DNA from: Clostridia bacterium
Lineage (GTDB): Bacteria; Bacillota; Clostridia; Lachnospirales; Lachnospiraceae
Assembly (NCBI GenBank): GCA_910575725.1
Contig: CAJTFE010000036.1
Span: 1 to 49,835 of the forward strand
DNA: 49,835 bases
Direction: 5' to 3'
Shown: positions 16,998 through 25,708 of the stretch, piece by piece
Position numbering within the stretch: position 1 is the first letter of the stretch
Layout of the letters: every line of letters begins with the position of its first letter
Position numbers and translations under genes: made by a program
Notes under the pieces: model-generated
Database searches by the model: none
What the model saw: the letters and a program-made list of their open reading frames with translations, nothing else
What the model was told of the DNA's origin: nothing

Positions 16998-18229
16998 AAA
17001 TACTGATTACAACGGATTTATTTCGTTCCACAATTAACGGCGTGGTGACTTCGGTGCTCAATCTGGAGGAGGAGCTTCAAAGGCAGGGACACGAGGTGCG
17101 GATTCTGACCGTTTCCGATACAGGAAAGGCTTACCAGGAGGGAAATGTGTGGTATCTGCGTTCTATTCCCTCGGGAATATACCCAGGCGTGCGTATTCCG
17201 ATTCCCGGAGACGGAGCTTACCGCCGGGAGCTGACGGAGTGGATGCCAGACGTGGTTCACAGCCAATGTGAGTTCTGTACCTTCAGCTATGGAAAACAGA
17301 TTGCAGAGGACACGGGAGCCGTTCTCATACATACCTGCCATACCCTGTATGAGCAGTATACAAAATACATCCCCATGGGAAAATATTTAGGAACTGCCGC
17401 AGTAGCCGCCTGTATGCGCTGGAGGCTCCGGCCTGTAGACCGCATTATAGCCCCAACCAAAAAGGTAGAACGAACCTTTTTAAGCTATGGTGTACAGAAG
17501 AAGACAGCTATCATTCCTACAGGGATTAAATTGGAGGCGTTTACCAAGCCTGTTTCCGAAGAAGTTCTGGAAGGGCTTCGGGAAGAATGCGGCATCCGTC
17601 CCGGCGTCCGTGTTGTCCTAAGCCTGGGGCGCTTAGGCTTTGAAAAGAAGGTGGATGAGCTGCTGTACGGATGGAAGGAGGCCGGGATCCCCCGTGAGGA
17701 AGCAATGCTTCTGATTGTGGGCGGCGGGCCGGCGGAGGGAAGCCTTCGAACGCTTTCCCAGGAGCTTGGACTTTCGGACAGGGTGTGCTTCTATGGAATG
17801 GCAAAGCCTGAGATGGTTCCTGCCTTCTATCAGCTGGCGGATGTGTTTGTCTGCGCTTCCACCAGCGAGACACAGGGGCTGACCTACGTGGAGGCTCTGG
17901 CCAGCGGCCTGCCGCTGGTGTGCAGAAGGGATCCCTGCCTGGCCGGAGTGCTGGAGCACGGAAAGAACGGCTATTCCTTCCGGGAAAGGGCCGAGTTTGG
18001 CAGTTATGTAAAAGAAATACTTTTTCACAAAGAAAAAAGGCAGAAGATGAGTGCCTGCAGCCGGGAGCTGGCCAAAGTTTTCGGGACAGAATCCTTTGGA
18101 CGGGCAGTAAATGACTTGTATAAAAAGGAGGTACGTCTGCATGAAGGTACTTTTGTATTCGAAGAATCAGAAGCTGCTTTCCCGAAGTGGGATTGGACGG
18201 GCTATGCAAATGCAAAGAGACTCCCTTGA
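16994..18229 (+). CDS. GT4 glycosyltransferase, diacylglycerol glucosyltransferase-like
   Basis: A 411-residue GT-B enzyme. The N-terminal domain opens with MKILITTDLFRSTINGVVTS, the acceptor-side motif seen in 1,2-diacylglycerol 3-glucosyltransferases. HTCHTLYEQYTKYIP and FLSYGVQKKTAIIPTGI follow. The C-terminal donor domain has LSLGRLGFEKKVDELL and the nucleotide-sugar motif ASTSETQGLTYVEALASG. It probably glycosylates diacylglycerol to make membrane glycolipid or a teichoic-acid anchor. It is coupled to the VTT gene upstream and its last 89 bases overlap the next GT4 gene in another frame. Confidence 0.82.
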   Translation: MKILITTDLFRSTINGVVTSVLNLEEELQRQGHEVRILTVSDTGKAYQEGNVWYLRSIPSGIYPGVRIPIPGDGAYRRELTEWMPDVVHSQCEFCTFSYGKQIAEDTGAVLIHTCHTLYEQYTKYIPMGKYLGTAAVAACMRWRLRPVDRIIAPTKKVERTFLSYGVQKKTAIIPTGIKLEAFTKPVSEEVLEGLREECGIRPGVRVVLSLGRLGFEKKVDELLYGWKEAGIPREEAMLLIVGGGPAEGSLRTLSQELGLSDRVCFYGMAKPEMVPAFYQLADVFVCASTSETQGLTYVEALASGLPLVCRRDPCLAGVLEHGKNGYSFRERAEFGSYVKEILFHKEKRQKMSACSRELAKVFGTESFGRAVNDLYKKEVRLHEGTFVFEESEAAFPKWDWTGYANAKRLP

Positions 18230-19142
18230 GGAAAACGGAGTGGAGGTTACCGCCAACCCGGAGGAGGATTATGACATTGTACATCTGAACAGCATTTTTC
18301 CCAGCGATTATCAGATGGCAAAAAAGGCAAAGAGGGAGGGAAAGAAAGTAATTTATCACGCTCACTCCACCCGGGAGGACTTTGAGGACTCTTTTGTGGG
18401 CTCCAACCTGTTAGCGCCCCTGTTTCAGCAATGGCTTGTAAAATGCTACGAATTGGGAGATCTGATCTTGACGCCCACGCCCTATTCCCGTTCTCTGCTT
18501 ATGCGTTACGGGATCCGCAAGCCCATTGCCGTAATTTCCAATGGGGTGGATACCTTCCGGTTCCAGAAAAATATGGCGGTGCGGAGCCGGTTCCGCAGGG
18601 AGTACGGCTTTACGGAGACAGACCGGGTGATTTTGTCAGTGGGTCTTTATTTTGAGCGGAAGGGAATTCTGGACTTTGTGGAGCTGGCCCAGAGAATGCC
18701 GGAATATCAGTTTATCTGGTTCGGCTACACGCCGGATATTCAGATTCCCGGCAAGGTACGCAAAGCCGTACGCACACGCCTTCCCAACCTGACCTTTGCA
18801 GGCTATGTGTCCCCGGAGCAGCTTCGGGAAGCATACAGCGGCAGCGATCTGTTTTTCTTTCCCTCCCATGAGGAGACAGAAGGAATCGTAGTTCTGGAAG
18901 CCCTGTCCTGCGAAATACCGGTGCTCCTCCGTGACATTCCCGTTTACCAGGACTGGCTGAAAAACAGGACGGATGTGTATAAGGGAAGCAGCCAGGCGGA
19001 ATTTGAGCGGATGATCGGGCAGATTCTGGAGGGGGAGCTTCCGGATCTCACGGTAAGCGGCCGGCAGAGGGCCGTGGAACGTGATATTTTCCACCAGGCA
19101 GGAAAGCTTTACCGGCTGTATCGGAAAGCGGCCGCTCTGTAA
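18141..19142 (+). CDS. GT4 glycosyltransferase
   Basis: A 333-residue GT-B enzyme. It opens with MKVLLYSKNQKLLSRSGIGR and has VISNGVDTFRF, then LSVGLYFERKGILDFVELA and the donor-binding FFFPSHEETEGIVVLEALS. ATG 18141 has AAGGAGG 9 bases upstream. The start lies inside the previous gene, giving an 89-base overlap in a different frame. The pair probably adds successive sugars to a lipid, as in diglucosyl-diacylglycerol pathways; acceptor and sugar are not known. The operon ends at the hairpin at 19201-19264. Confidence 0.82.
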   Translation: MKVLLYSKNQKLLSRSGIGRAMQMQRDSLEENGVEVTANPEEDYDIVHLNSIFPSDYQMAKKAKREGKKVIYHAHSTREDFEDSFVGSNLLAPLFQQWLVKCYELGDLILTPTPYSRSLLMRYGIRKPIAVISNGVDTFRFQKNMAVRSRFRREYGFTETDRVILSVGLYFERKGILDFVELAQRMPEYQFIWFGYTPDIQIPGKVRKAVRTRLPNLTFAGYVSPEQLREAYSGSDLFFFPSHEETEGIVVLEALSCEIPVLLRDIPVYQDWLKNRTDVYKGSSQAEFERMIGQILEGELPDLTVSGRQRAVERDIFHQAGKLYRLYRKAAAL

Positions 19143-19200
19143 GTGGAAAAAATCGGAAACATACGGAAAAATTTAATCGGAAACGTGATTTTTCTTCATA

Positions 19201-19264
19201 AAAAATTAAGGTGTTACTGCTATGCTTATGAAAAAGGCAAATGTAGTAATGCCTTAATTTTTTC
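19201..19264. terminator. Bidirectional terminator or attenuator
   Basis: AAAAATTAAGG at 19201-19211 pairs with CCTTAATTTTT, with an inner TTACT/AGTAA pairing and a T-run to 19263. It ends the glycosyltransferase operon. It lies only 3 bases before the next gene's ribosome-binding site, so read-through could be regulated. Confidence 0.7.
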
Positions 19265-19280
19265 TCAAGGGGTGAGAGCC

Positions 19281-20417
19281 ATGAAAAGAAAGCTGCTGAT
19301 GTGGGGAATGCTGTCTATGTTGTTATTTTTGACTGCCTGCGGTAAAAAGGGGCAGACGAAAGAACCTGCCGTGACAGCCCGGGAAGAGGCGCTTTTTGCA
19401 AAAGAGACGGAGAACACAGGCTCTTTTGGAATCCCCATCCGTATTTATCACAGCGACGACAGGGGAGAGAATCTCTGTGTAAGCACGGCGCGGACAGAAG
19501 AGATCACGCCGGAGATTCTGCTGCTGAATCTCTCTTTTTATCGTATGGTGCCGGATACCATGACGGTGCAGGAGTTTGGAAAGAAAAACCAGGAGGACGG
19601 CCTTTTGCTGACATTGGATCTTCCGCAGGAATTCCAGGAGTATCTTTCCCGGTTAAGCGGGCAGGAGGAGACGCTTGTAATGGGAAGTATGGTAAATACC
19701 TTTCTGGATGCCTACCAGGGAACGGCCATTCTCATTACCGTGGAAGGGGCGGCTCTGAGTACAGATTACGGCATTTACGAAGAAGCCCTTGAACGGTATC
19801 CTTACCAGGAGGCTTCCTATCAGATTGTAGAGAAGGAGCTTCTGGAGGGGCAGATACAAATCTCCTACCCACAGCTTGCGGGTCTTTTGGACGAGGAGAT
19901 TCAAAAGAAGTGGAACGAGATCATCAGCGGCCATGCGAAAAGGGCTTTGGAGGATGCGGAGGAAGGCAGCAGCCTGGAGGCGGGCTATTCTGTAAAAACC
20001 ATGAACGATCAGCTTCTTTCTATTTTGATAGAAGGTTACTACAGCAGGCAGGGGGGAGCCTATCCCATACGTTTCCGGTATACTTATAATATTGACATGA
20101 GTTCCGGGGAAAGTCTGCGTCTTGCTTATTACCAGAATCCGGATGAACTGGCAGAGGTGCTTTTGTCCGGCGAGGGCTACCGTGTGGAAGGGGAGTTTGG
20201 AGAGGAGCTTAAGGAGCGGCTGTCTATACTTTACGGAACGGCGGAGCAGCTGGCCGATGTACTGAGGGATTTTGATTATGGCGATAACAGGGAGACGCCC
20301 AGCGGCTTTTCCTACCAGGAAAAGGGGCAGACGCATCTGTGCATTGAGGTGCCTCATGTCTTGGGCGATTGTGTGGATGTGGTTCTTGAGAAAAATGGGG
20401 ACTCGGAACAGCCTTGA
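19281..20417 (+). CDS. Lipoprotein with GerMN-like and DUF3298-like domains
   Basis: A secreted lipoprotein of 378 residues. The signal peptide MKRKLLMWGMLSMLLFLTAC ends in a lipobox with the lipidated Cys at residue 20. The first half contains MGSMVNTFLDAYQGTAILITVEG, the usual centre of a GerMN domain. The second half (ISYPQLAGLLDEEIQKKWNE, then GGAYPIRFRYTYNIDMSSG) resembles the DUF4163/DUF3298 pair found in RsiV- and PdaC-like proteins. ATG 19281 follows AAGGGGTGAG; an in-frame GTG far upstream at 19143 has no ribosome-binding site. Likely sits on the outer membrane face and binds envelope polymers. Domain calls are moderate. Confidence 0.7.
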   Translation: MKRKLLMWGMLSMLLFLTACGKKGQTKEPAVTAREEALFAKETENTGSFGIPIRIYHSDDRGENLCVSTARTEEITPEILLLNLSFYRMVPDTMTVQEFGKKNQEDGLLLTLDLPQEFQEYLSRLSGQEETLVMGSMVNTFLDAYQGTAILITVEGAALSTDYGIYEEALERYPYQEASYQIVEKELLEGQIQISYPQLAGLLDEEIQKKWNEIISGHAKRALEDAEEGSSLEAGYSVKTMNDQLLSILIEGYYSRQGGAYPIRFRYTYNIDMSSGESLRLAYYQNPDELAEVLLSGEGYRVEGEFGEELKERLSILYGTAEQLADVLRDFDYGDNRETPSGFSYQEKGQTHLCIEVPHVLGDCVDVVLEKNGDSEQP

Positions 20418-20429
20418 ACAAATAATAGC

Positions 20430-20476
20430 ATACCCTCAGTGAATAAGGCGAGTGTCCCCTTGTTCACTGAGGGTAT
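20430..20476. terminator. Hairpin after the lipoprotein gene
   Basis: ATACCCTCAGTGAA at 20430-20443 pairs with TTCACTGAGGGTAT at 20463-20476, a perfect 14-bp stem with a loop of about 19 nt. There is no T-run. The right arm resembles the hairpin at 44508-44544. Confidence 0.55.
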
Positions 20477-20607
20477 CTTCAGGTGTTAAAATCGTATAAA
20501 TTAATAGAATATTCTTGAATATTAAAATAATTAATAAAAAATAATAAAATATAACAATTAATAATAGAAAAAACAAAAAATTTTTTCAAATTTTTTCGAA
20601 AAAGGTG

Positions 20608-20636
20608 TTGACAAATGGAAATTGGCGAGTTATAAT
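20608..20636 (+). promoter_or_regulatory. Consensus sigma-A promoter with AT-rich UP region
   Basis: TTGACA (20608-20613), a 17-bp spacer and TATAAT (20631-20636) match the consensus perfectly. The 100 bases upstream are nearly pure A/T with phased A- and T-tracts, like the UP elements of rRNA promoters. This is the strongest promoter in the window, yet no ORF follows. Confidence 0.85.
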
Positions 20637-20642
20637 GATTTC

Positions 20643-21205
20643 AACATAAGAAATACAAAACACCACATAATCTAAACGATATATAAATATATATTTCATA
20701 TAGATGTGAGGTGAAAAATTAAGAAAGCGAGGTACGGACCAACAAAAACTTAACGAATTGCCTCATAATTTAAGAAAAGGAGGTACGGACCAAAGTACAG
20801 TTAGGTTAGACCTTCTACTATAAAATAAGAAACGGATGTAACGCACATCCGAATCAAAAAAATATAGTAAGAAGAAGGTCAAGGACAAAAAAGTTCGACG
20901 AGAATCGGTAAAGCAGAAGCAGCCGGGATAAAGAAGTAAAAAGAAGAAGAGAAGAAACCGGAAAAGAAAATCTTATGATTACAGAGGGGAAAAGCCGAGA
21001 ACAGAAGAAGTCGAACGGAAGAAGTCAATAAGACTTCAAAAAAATTACCAACTGAAGAAAAAATTTTCAAAGGCAGTCGTTTTTGGAAGAAAAATTCAGA
21101 AGGTAAATGTAACTTGAAAACAAAGCACCAGAAAAGAGGTAAAAGTCCAATGGACAGCATAGTTTAATAGAGGGTATCAGATGACGAAAAGTACTGATAC
21201 CCTCT
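20643..21205 (+). ncRNA. Candidate large structured non-coding RNA of about 560 nt
   Basis: Transcribed region predicted from the consensus promoter to the terminator at 21169-21205. No plus-strand ORF with a ribosome-binding site is present. A 24-base direct repeat containing GAGGTACGGACCAA occurs at 20719-20742 and 20770-20793 (22/24 identical). A closed stem pairs GACCTTC at 20809 with GAAGGTC ending at 20880. ACTATA/TATAGT pairs inside it, and CGGATGT/ACATCCG (20833-20851) forms the apical hairpin. The last 300 bases are strikingly purine-rich. Its size is similar to ornate RNAs such as OLE or ROOL, but I cannot match it to any named class, and it is not recognisable as RNase P, tmRNA, 6S or SRP RNA. 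Confidence 0.55.
21169..21205 (+). terminator. Terminator of the candidate ncRNA
   Basis: AGAGGGTATCAG at 21169-21180 pairs with CTGATACCCTCT at 21194-21205, a perfect 12-bp stem and 13-nt loop. AATTCTGTTT follows. Confidence 0.7.
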
Positions 21206-21327
21206 AATTCTGTTTGTAGGAAATAAACTGGTATTACAGTTGAAGAAAAGGGGAGAATAATGAAGGCGGATTCATAAGCGGAAGGTTTTTGAATGGGTCT
21301 TTTTTTGTGGTATTTTTCACATGTTCT

Positions 21328-21356
21328 TTGTGATGACTTCCTAAAGGATTTATGTT
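21328..21356 (+). promoter_or_regulatory. Promoter of the ABC transporter-addBA operon
   Basis: TTGTGA at 21328-21333, a 17-bp spacer and TATGTT at 21351-21356. It is the only plausible promoter before the ABC gene and leaves a 5' leader of about 100 nt. Confidence 0.5.
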
Positions 21357-21464
21357 ACACTAGGGATCAAAAGGCGGCAGCTGCAAGGATGTCCGCAGTC
21401 TGGCCGGACGGCGGAAAAAGTTATTGAAAAAATATAGATGGTTATATGCGGAAAGAGGTTTGTC

Positions 21465-22169
21465 TTGGCACATTTCGTAGAACTGAAACAGGTGAAAAAG
21501 ATCTATCAGATGGGGGAGGTAACCATTCCGGCGGTAGACGGGATTGATTTTGAGATTGAAAAAGGAGAGTTTGTGGTGATTGTGGGGCCAAGCGGGGCCG
21601 GCAAGACGACAGTGCTCAATATTCTGGGCGGTATGGATACCTGTACCTCCGGGGAAGTCTGGGTAGACGGGAAGGATATCAGCAGCTTTAAGGGACGGGC
21701 GCTGACGGCTTACCGCAGGGACGATATCGGCTTTGTGTTCCAGTTCTACAATCTGGTTCAGAATCTGACGGCTCTGGAGAATGTGGAGCTGGCTCTGCAG
21801 ATCTGTAAGGATCCTCTGGATGCAGAGCAGGTATTGAAGGAGGTGGGCCTGGAGGAGCGCAAGGGGAATTTTCCGGCCCAGCTTTCCGGCGGAGAACAGC
21901 AGAGAGTAGCTATAGCCAGGGCCTTGGCGAAGAATCCCAAGCTGCTGCTCTGCGATGAGCCTACGGGAGCTTTGGATTATAACACAGGAAAAGCTATTTT
22001 AAAGCTGCTGCAGGATACCTGCCGGGAGAAGGGCATGACGGTGATTGTGATTACCCATAACCAGGCCATTGCTCCTATGGCGGATCGGGTGATCCAGATA
22101 AAAAATGGGCGTGTGAGCCGGATGAAGCAAAACGAAGCTCCGGTCCCGGTAGAGACGATTGAGTGGTAG
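21465..22169 (+). CDS. ABC transporter ATPase, MacB/LolD type
   Basis: A 234-residue ATPase. It has Walker [10 protein letters not shown] at 41-49, a Q-loop ([13 protein letters not shown]), the signature [15 protein letters not shown], Walker [13 protein letters not shown] and the H-loop ITHN. It powers the FtsX-type permease encoded immediately downstream. I chose TTG 21465 because AGAGGT at 21454-21459 fits it. The in-frame ATG at 21438 would add nine unlikely residues and has no ribosome-binding site. MacB-type systems transmit force across the membrane or export peptides rather than import nutrients. Confidence 0.88.
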   Translation: MAHFVELKQVKKIYQMGEVTIPAVDGIDFEIEKGEFVVIVGPSGAGKTTVLNILGGMDTCTSGEVWVDGKDISSFKGRALTAYRRDDIGFVFQFYNLVQNLTALENVELALQICKDPLDAEQVLKEVGLEERKGNFPAQLSGGEQQRVAIARALAKNPKLLLCDEPTGALDYNTGKAILKLLQDTCREKGMTVIVITHNQAIAPMADRVIQIKNGRVSRMKQNEAPVPVETIEW

Positions 22170-22171
22170 AC

Positions 22172-25100
22172 ATGAGAAAACGTGCCTTAAAAAAAGAATT
22201 TTATATGGAAATCCGGAGAACCCTGAACCGTTTTCTGTCGCTTCTTCTCATCAATGCCCTGGGCGTTGCTTTTTTTGCCGGAGTCAGGGCTTCCAAGCCG
22301 GATATGCGGCTGTCCGCCGACGCTTTTTTTGACGAGAGCAATCTGATGGATCTCCGGGTTATGGGAACCCTGGGAATGACCGAGGAGGATGCGGAAGCAA
22401 TCAGGGCTGTGGAGGGCGTGAAGGAGGTTATGCCCGTCTATTCCGTGGATATGTTTGGACAGCTTGGGGAGCGCCAGCTGAATCTTCAGGTTATGTCACA
22501 GCCGGAAACCATGAATCGGATTCATGTGAGGGAAGGACGGCTTCCAAAAGAGAAGGACGAGTGCCTGGTGGACTACAAGCTGCTGAACGCAGGCATTTGC
22601 TCCCTTGGGGAGGAGATTGCCCTTGTATCCGGCACGGAGGATGAGACTTCGGATCTGGTGAACCAGGAGACCTTTACCATTGTGGGGGCCGGAACGACTT
22701 CCTATTATATGTCTCTCGATCGGGGAACAACCGGCATCGGGAACGGAAGCCTGGACGGATTTCTGATTGTGCAGCCGGAGGTATTTGAGCAGGATTATTA
22801 TACCCAGCTCTGCGTGACGGCCAAAGGAGCGTTTGAGCTGACCTGCTACACGGAAGAATATGACAGCCTGGTTGACGATCTGGCAGAGCGGATAGAGGCT
22901 CTGGAAAAGGAGCGGTGTGAGATTCGTTACGCCCAGATTCAGGAGGAAGGGCAGGAAAAGATCGCAGATGCCCAAAAGGAAGTAACCGACGGGGAGCAGA
23001 AGCTTAAGGATGCCGGGGAAGAGCTGGAGAATGCAAGGGGGAAGCTTGCAGACGCAGAAGCCAAGCTTGCAGACGGCAGAAAGGAGCTTGCGGACGGGGA
23101 GGCGGAATTTGCCGGCAAGGAACGGGAATTTTTCGAGGCAAAGCAGAAGGCAGCCGACGGGTGGAGCGAGCTTCACAAGGCCCAGGAGAAGCTGGTAAAG
23201 GCAACCGTTCAGATTGAGAACGGCTATGAGGAGTATGAAGAAAACAAGGCGGAGGTGGATGCAGGCTACGCCCGGCTTGCGCCCCTTGAGGAGCAGCTTT
23301 CCCAGATAGAGAGCGGCCTTGCACAGGTGAAAGAGGGCCTTGCACAGACAGAAGCGGGAATTGCACAGACCGAAGGCGGACTTCTGCAGATTGGGGAGCA
23401 GCTTCTCAAGATAGAAAGGGACAGGGAAAGACATCAGGAGCTTTCGGCGATACCGGACGATCAGCGGACAGAGGAGCAGAAAAAGGAATGGGAGGAGTTA
23501 GAGGCAGCGAAGCCTTACTGGGAGAATACGGAGATAGAGCTTAAGAAGCAGCAGGCAGAAATTGAGGCATCCAAGGCAGGGCTTCTGGCCGGACAGACGG
23601 ATCTTTTGGCAAAGCAGACGGAGCTTCTGGGAGCAAAGGCCCAGCTGGCCCCTATAGTACAAGAGAACAAAGCCAAGCTGGATGCAGGAGCGGCAGCCCT
23701 GGCGGAGGGAAAGCGGCAGCTGGACGCTGCCAGCGACGAGGTGGATGCCGGCAACAGCAAGGCTTACCAGGCGGAGCAGGAGCTTCTGGAGGCGGAGGAG
23801 GAACTGGCTGACGGTGAGAAAAAGCTGGCAGAGGGACGAACCGAGCTTGCAGATGCCCGTCAGACCCTTGCAGACGCCGAAGCTGAGCTTGCAGACGCCA
23901 AGGAAGAATTCGCCGGCAGCGAGGCAGAGTACCAGGACGCTCTGGCGGAAAATGAGGAGATCCTTGCAGACGCTAAGATGAAGATTGCAGATGCCAGACA
24001 GGAGCTGGCGGATCTGAAGGAGCCGGAGTGGTATGTGCTGGACCGCCAGTATATCCAGACCTATGTGGAGTACGGCAACGACGCAGACCGCATCGGGGCC
24101 ATCGGGGAGGTATTCCCGGTTATTTTCTTTCTGGTGGCCGCCCTGGTAAGCCTTACTACGATGACGCGTATGGTAGAGGAGCAGCGGACACAGATTGGAA
24201 CCTTGAAGGCCCTGGGTTATGGAAAAGGAGCCATTGCTTCCAAGTACATCTTGTATGCCCTGTTATCAAGCCTTCTGGGAAGCCTGCTGGGACTTGCGGC
24301 GGGACAGAAGCTTCTTCCGGCGGTGATTATAAGCGCCTACAAGATTCTCTATAACAATCTGCCCGACATTTTGACGCCGCTGAATCTGGAATATTCCGTA
24401 ACAGCCTCTGCCGCTGCCGTTTTCTGTACAACCCTTGCGGCTCTGGCGGCCTGCTACAAGGAGCTGAATGCCGTACCGGCGAACCTGATGCGTCCGGCAG
24501 CGCCGAAATCGGGAAAACGGGTATTTCTGGAATATGCCGGCTTTCTCTGGAAGCGTCTGACCTTCAGCCAGAAAGCGGCTGTCCGCAACCTGGTTCGTTA
24601 TAAAAAGCGGTTTTTTATGACCGTATTCGGGATCGGCGGCTGTATGGCCCTGCTCCTGGTGGGCTTTGGAATCAAGGATTCCATCCTTCACATCGGGAAG
24701 GGCCAGTTCGGAGATGTATTTGACTACGACGGGGTTGTGGGCATCGACAAAGACGCAGACGATAAAGAGCGTGGGGAGCTTGCGGCGCGGATTGAGGAGG
24801 ATGAGCGTATCACCTCTCATATGAGGGTACTGGAGACTGCCGTGGACGTGGAGGCCGGGGCAGCGCCCCGGAGCGCCTATCTCATTGTGCCGGAGCTTGA
24901 GGAGGAGCTTGACACCTACATCCATCTCCAGAACCGGGAGACCAGGGAGCATTATACACTGGACGGCCAGGGCGTTGTGCTCACGGAAAAGCTGGCCCGG
25001 CTTCTTGGAGTATCGGAGGGGGATACCGTAACCTTGAAGGAGGACGATACCAAGGCAGTAGAAGCAAGGGTTGAGCATATTACGGAGCAGTACTTTATGC

Positions 25101-25702
25101 ATTACGTGTATATGAGCAGGGAGCTCTATGAAAAGCTCTATGGAGAAGCGCCGGAATGGAACCAGTGGTTTATAAAAAATACCCGGCAGGACGAGGCCTT
25201 TGAGGAGGAGCTGCGGACAGAGTATATCCAGTATGACGCAGTGTCGGACGTAGACTTTATCAGCGGTACGGCGGAGCGTGTGTCGGATATGCTCAAAAGC
25301 ATGGATTTGATTATCTATGTGCTGGTGATTGCGGCGGGGCTTCTGGCCTTTGTGGTGCTCTATAACCTGAACAATATCAATATCAGCGAGCGCAGGCGTG
25401 AGCTTGCCGCCTTGAAGGTGCTGGGCTTCTTTGACCAGGAGGTGTCCGCCTATGTGAACCGGGAAAATGTGCTGCTCACAATAATCGGAACAGGAGTGGG
25501 AGCAGGCCTTGGCATCGTGCTTCACCGCTTTGTGATTCAGACGGCGGAGATTGACATGCTCATGTTCGGAAGGGCCATTGCACCGGCAAGCTGCCTTTAC
25601 AGTGTGCTGCTCACCTTTGCGTTCTCGGCATTTGTGAACGGAGTCATGTTCTTTAAGCTGCGTAAGATTGATATGGTGGAATCTTTGAAGAGTGTGGAGT
25701 AA
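22172..25702 (+). CDS. FtsX-family ABC permease with long extracellular coiled coil
   Basis: A 1176-residue permease. One helix lies near residues 16-35, and an extracellular beta-rich MacB-type region follows to about 230. Residues about 240-620 are a long coiled coil built from repeated units such as LADGRKELADGEAEF. The first FtsX domain (about 640-760) has three helices and the second lies at about 1065-1170, ending IDMVESLKSVE. ATG 22172 is preferred; a GTG at 22163 overlapping the ATPase stop is possible. The architecture resembles Gram-positive permeases that reach across the wall to sense antimicrobial peptides or control wall hydrolases. The addB gene starts 6 bases after the stop. 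Confidence 0.82.
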   Translation: MRKRALKKEFYMEIRRTLNRFLSLLLINALGVAFFAGVRASKPDMRLSADAFFDESNLMDLRVMGTLGMTEEDAEAIRAVEGVKEVMPVYSVDMFGQLGERQLNLQVMSQPETMNRIHVREGRLPKEKDECLVDYKLLNAGICSLGEEIALVSGTEDETSDLVNQETFTIVGAGTTSYYMSLDRGTTGIGNGSLDGFLIVQPEVFEQDYYTQLCVTAKGAFELTCYTEEYDSLVDDLAERIEALEKERCEIRYAQIQEEGQEKIADAQKEVTDGEQKLKDAGEELENARGKLADAEAKLADGRKELADGEAEFAGKEREFFEAKQKAADGWSELHKAQEKLVKATVQIENGYEEYEENKAEVDAGYARLAPLEEQLSQIESGLAQVKEGLAQTEAGIAQTEGGLLQIGEQLLKIERDRERHQELSAIPDDQRTEEQKKEWEELEAAKPYWENTEIELKKQQAEIEASKAGLLAGQTDLLAKQTELLGAKAQLAPIVQENKAKLDAGAAALAEGKRQLDAASDEVDAGNSKAYQAEQELLEAEEELADGEKKLAEGRTELADARQTLADAEAELADAKEEFAGSEAEYQDALAENEEILADAKMKIADARQELADLKEPEWYVLDRQYIQTYVEYGNDADRIGAIGEVFPVIFFLVAALVSLTTMTRMVEEQRTQIGTLKALGYGKGAIASKYILYALLSSLLGSLLGLAAGQKLLPAVIISAYKILYNNLPDILTPLNLEYSVTASAAAVFCTTLAALAACYKELNAVPANLMRPAAPKSGKRVFLEYAGFLWKRLTFSQKAAVRNLVRYKKRFFMTVFGIGGCMALLLVGFGIKDSILHIGKGQFGDVFDYDGVVGIDKDADDKERGELAARIEEDERITSHMRVLETAVDVEAGAAPRSAYLIVPELEEELDTYIHLQNRETREHYTLDGQGVVLTEKLARLLGVSEGDTVTLKEDDTKAVEARVEHITEQYFMHYVYMSRELYEKLYGEAPEWNQWFIKNTRQDEAFEEELRTEYIQYDAVSDVDFISGTAERVSDMLKSMDLIIYVLVIAAGLLAFVVLYNLNNINISERRRELAALKVLGFFDQEVSAYVNRENVLLTIIGTGVGAGLGIVLHRFVIQTAEIDMLMFGRAIAPASCLYSVLLTFAFSAFVNGVMFFKLRKIDMVESLKSVE

Positions 25703-25708
25703 GCGTTT

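Noticed and set aside
20879..21160. 93-codon minus-strand ORF rich in Phe/Leu/Ser
   Set aside because: It is what any purine-rich plus strand gives on its complement; no ribosome-binding site, and the plus strand has the promoter and terminator of an RNA gene.
20643..21205. RNase P, tmRNA, 6S or SRP RNA
   Set aside because: The hallmark sequences I know (for example GAGGAAAGTCC of RNase P or the tRNA-like ends of tmRNA) are not present.
21256..21276. Possible leader peptide MKADS after AAGGGGAG
   Set aside because: Good ribosome-binding site, but it lies upstream of the ABC promoter and only five codons long; no attenuator follows.
24266..25525. 419-codon minus-strand ORF opposite the ABC permease
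   Set aside because: Produced by GC-rich codon structure of the plus-strand gene; no recognisable domains or start signals. The same holds for long antisense frames over addA, addB, phoR and the GT4 genes.
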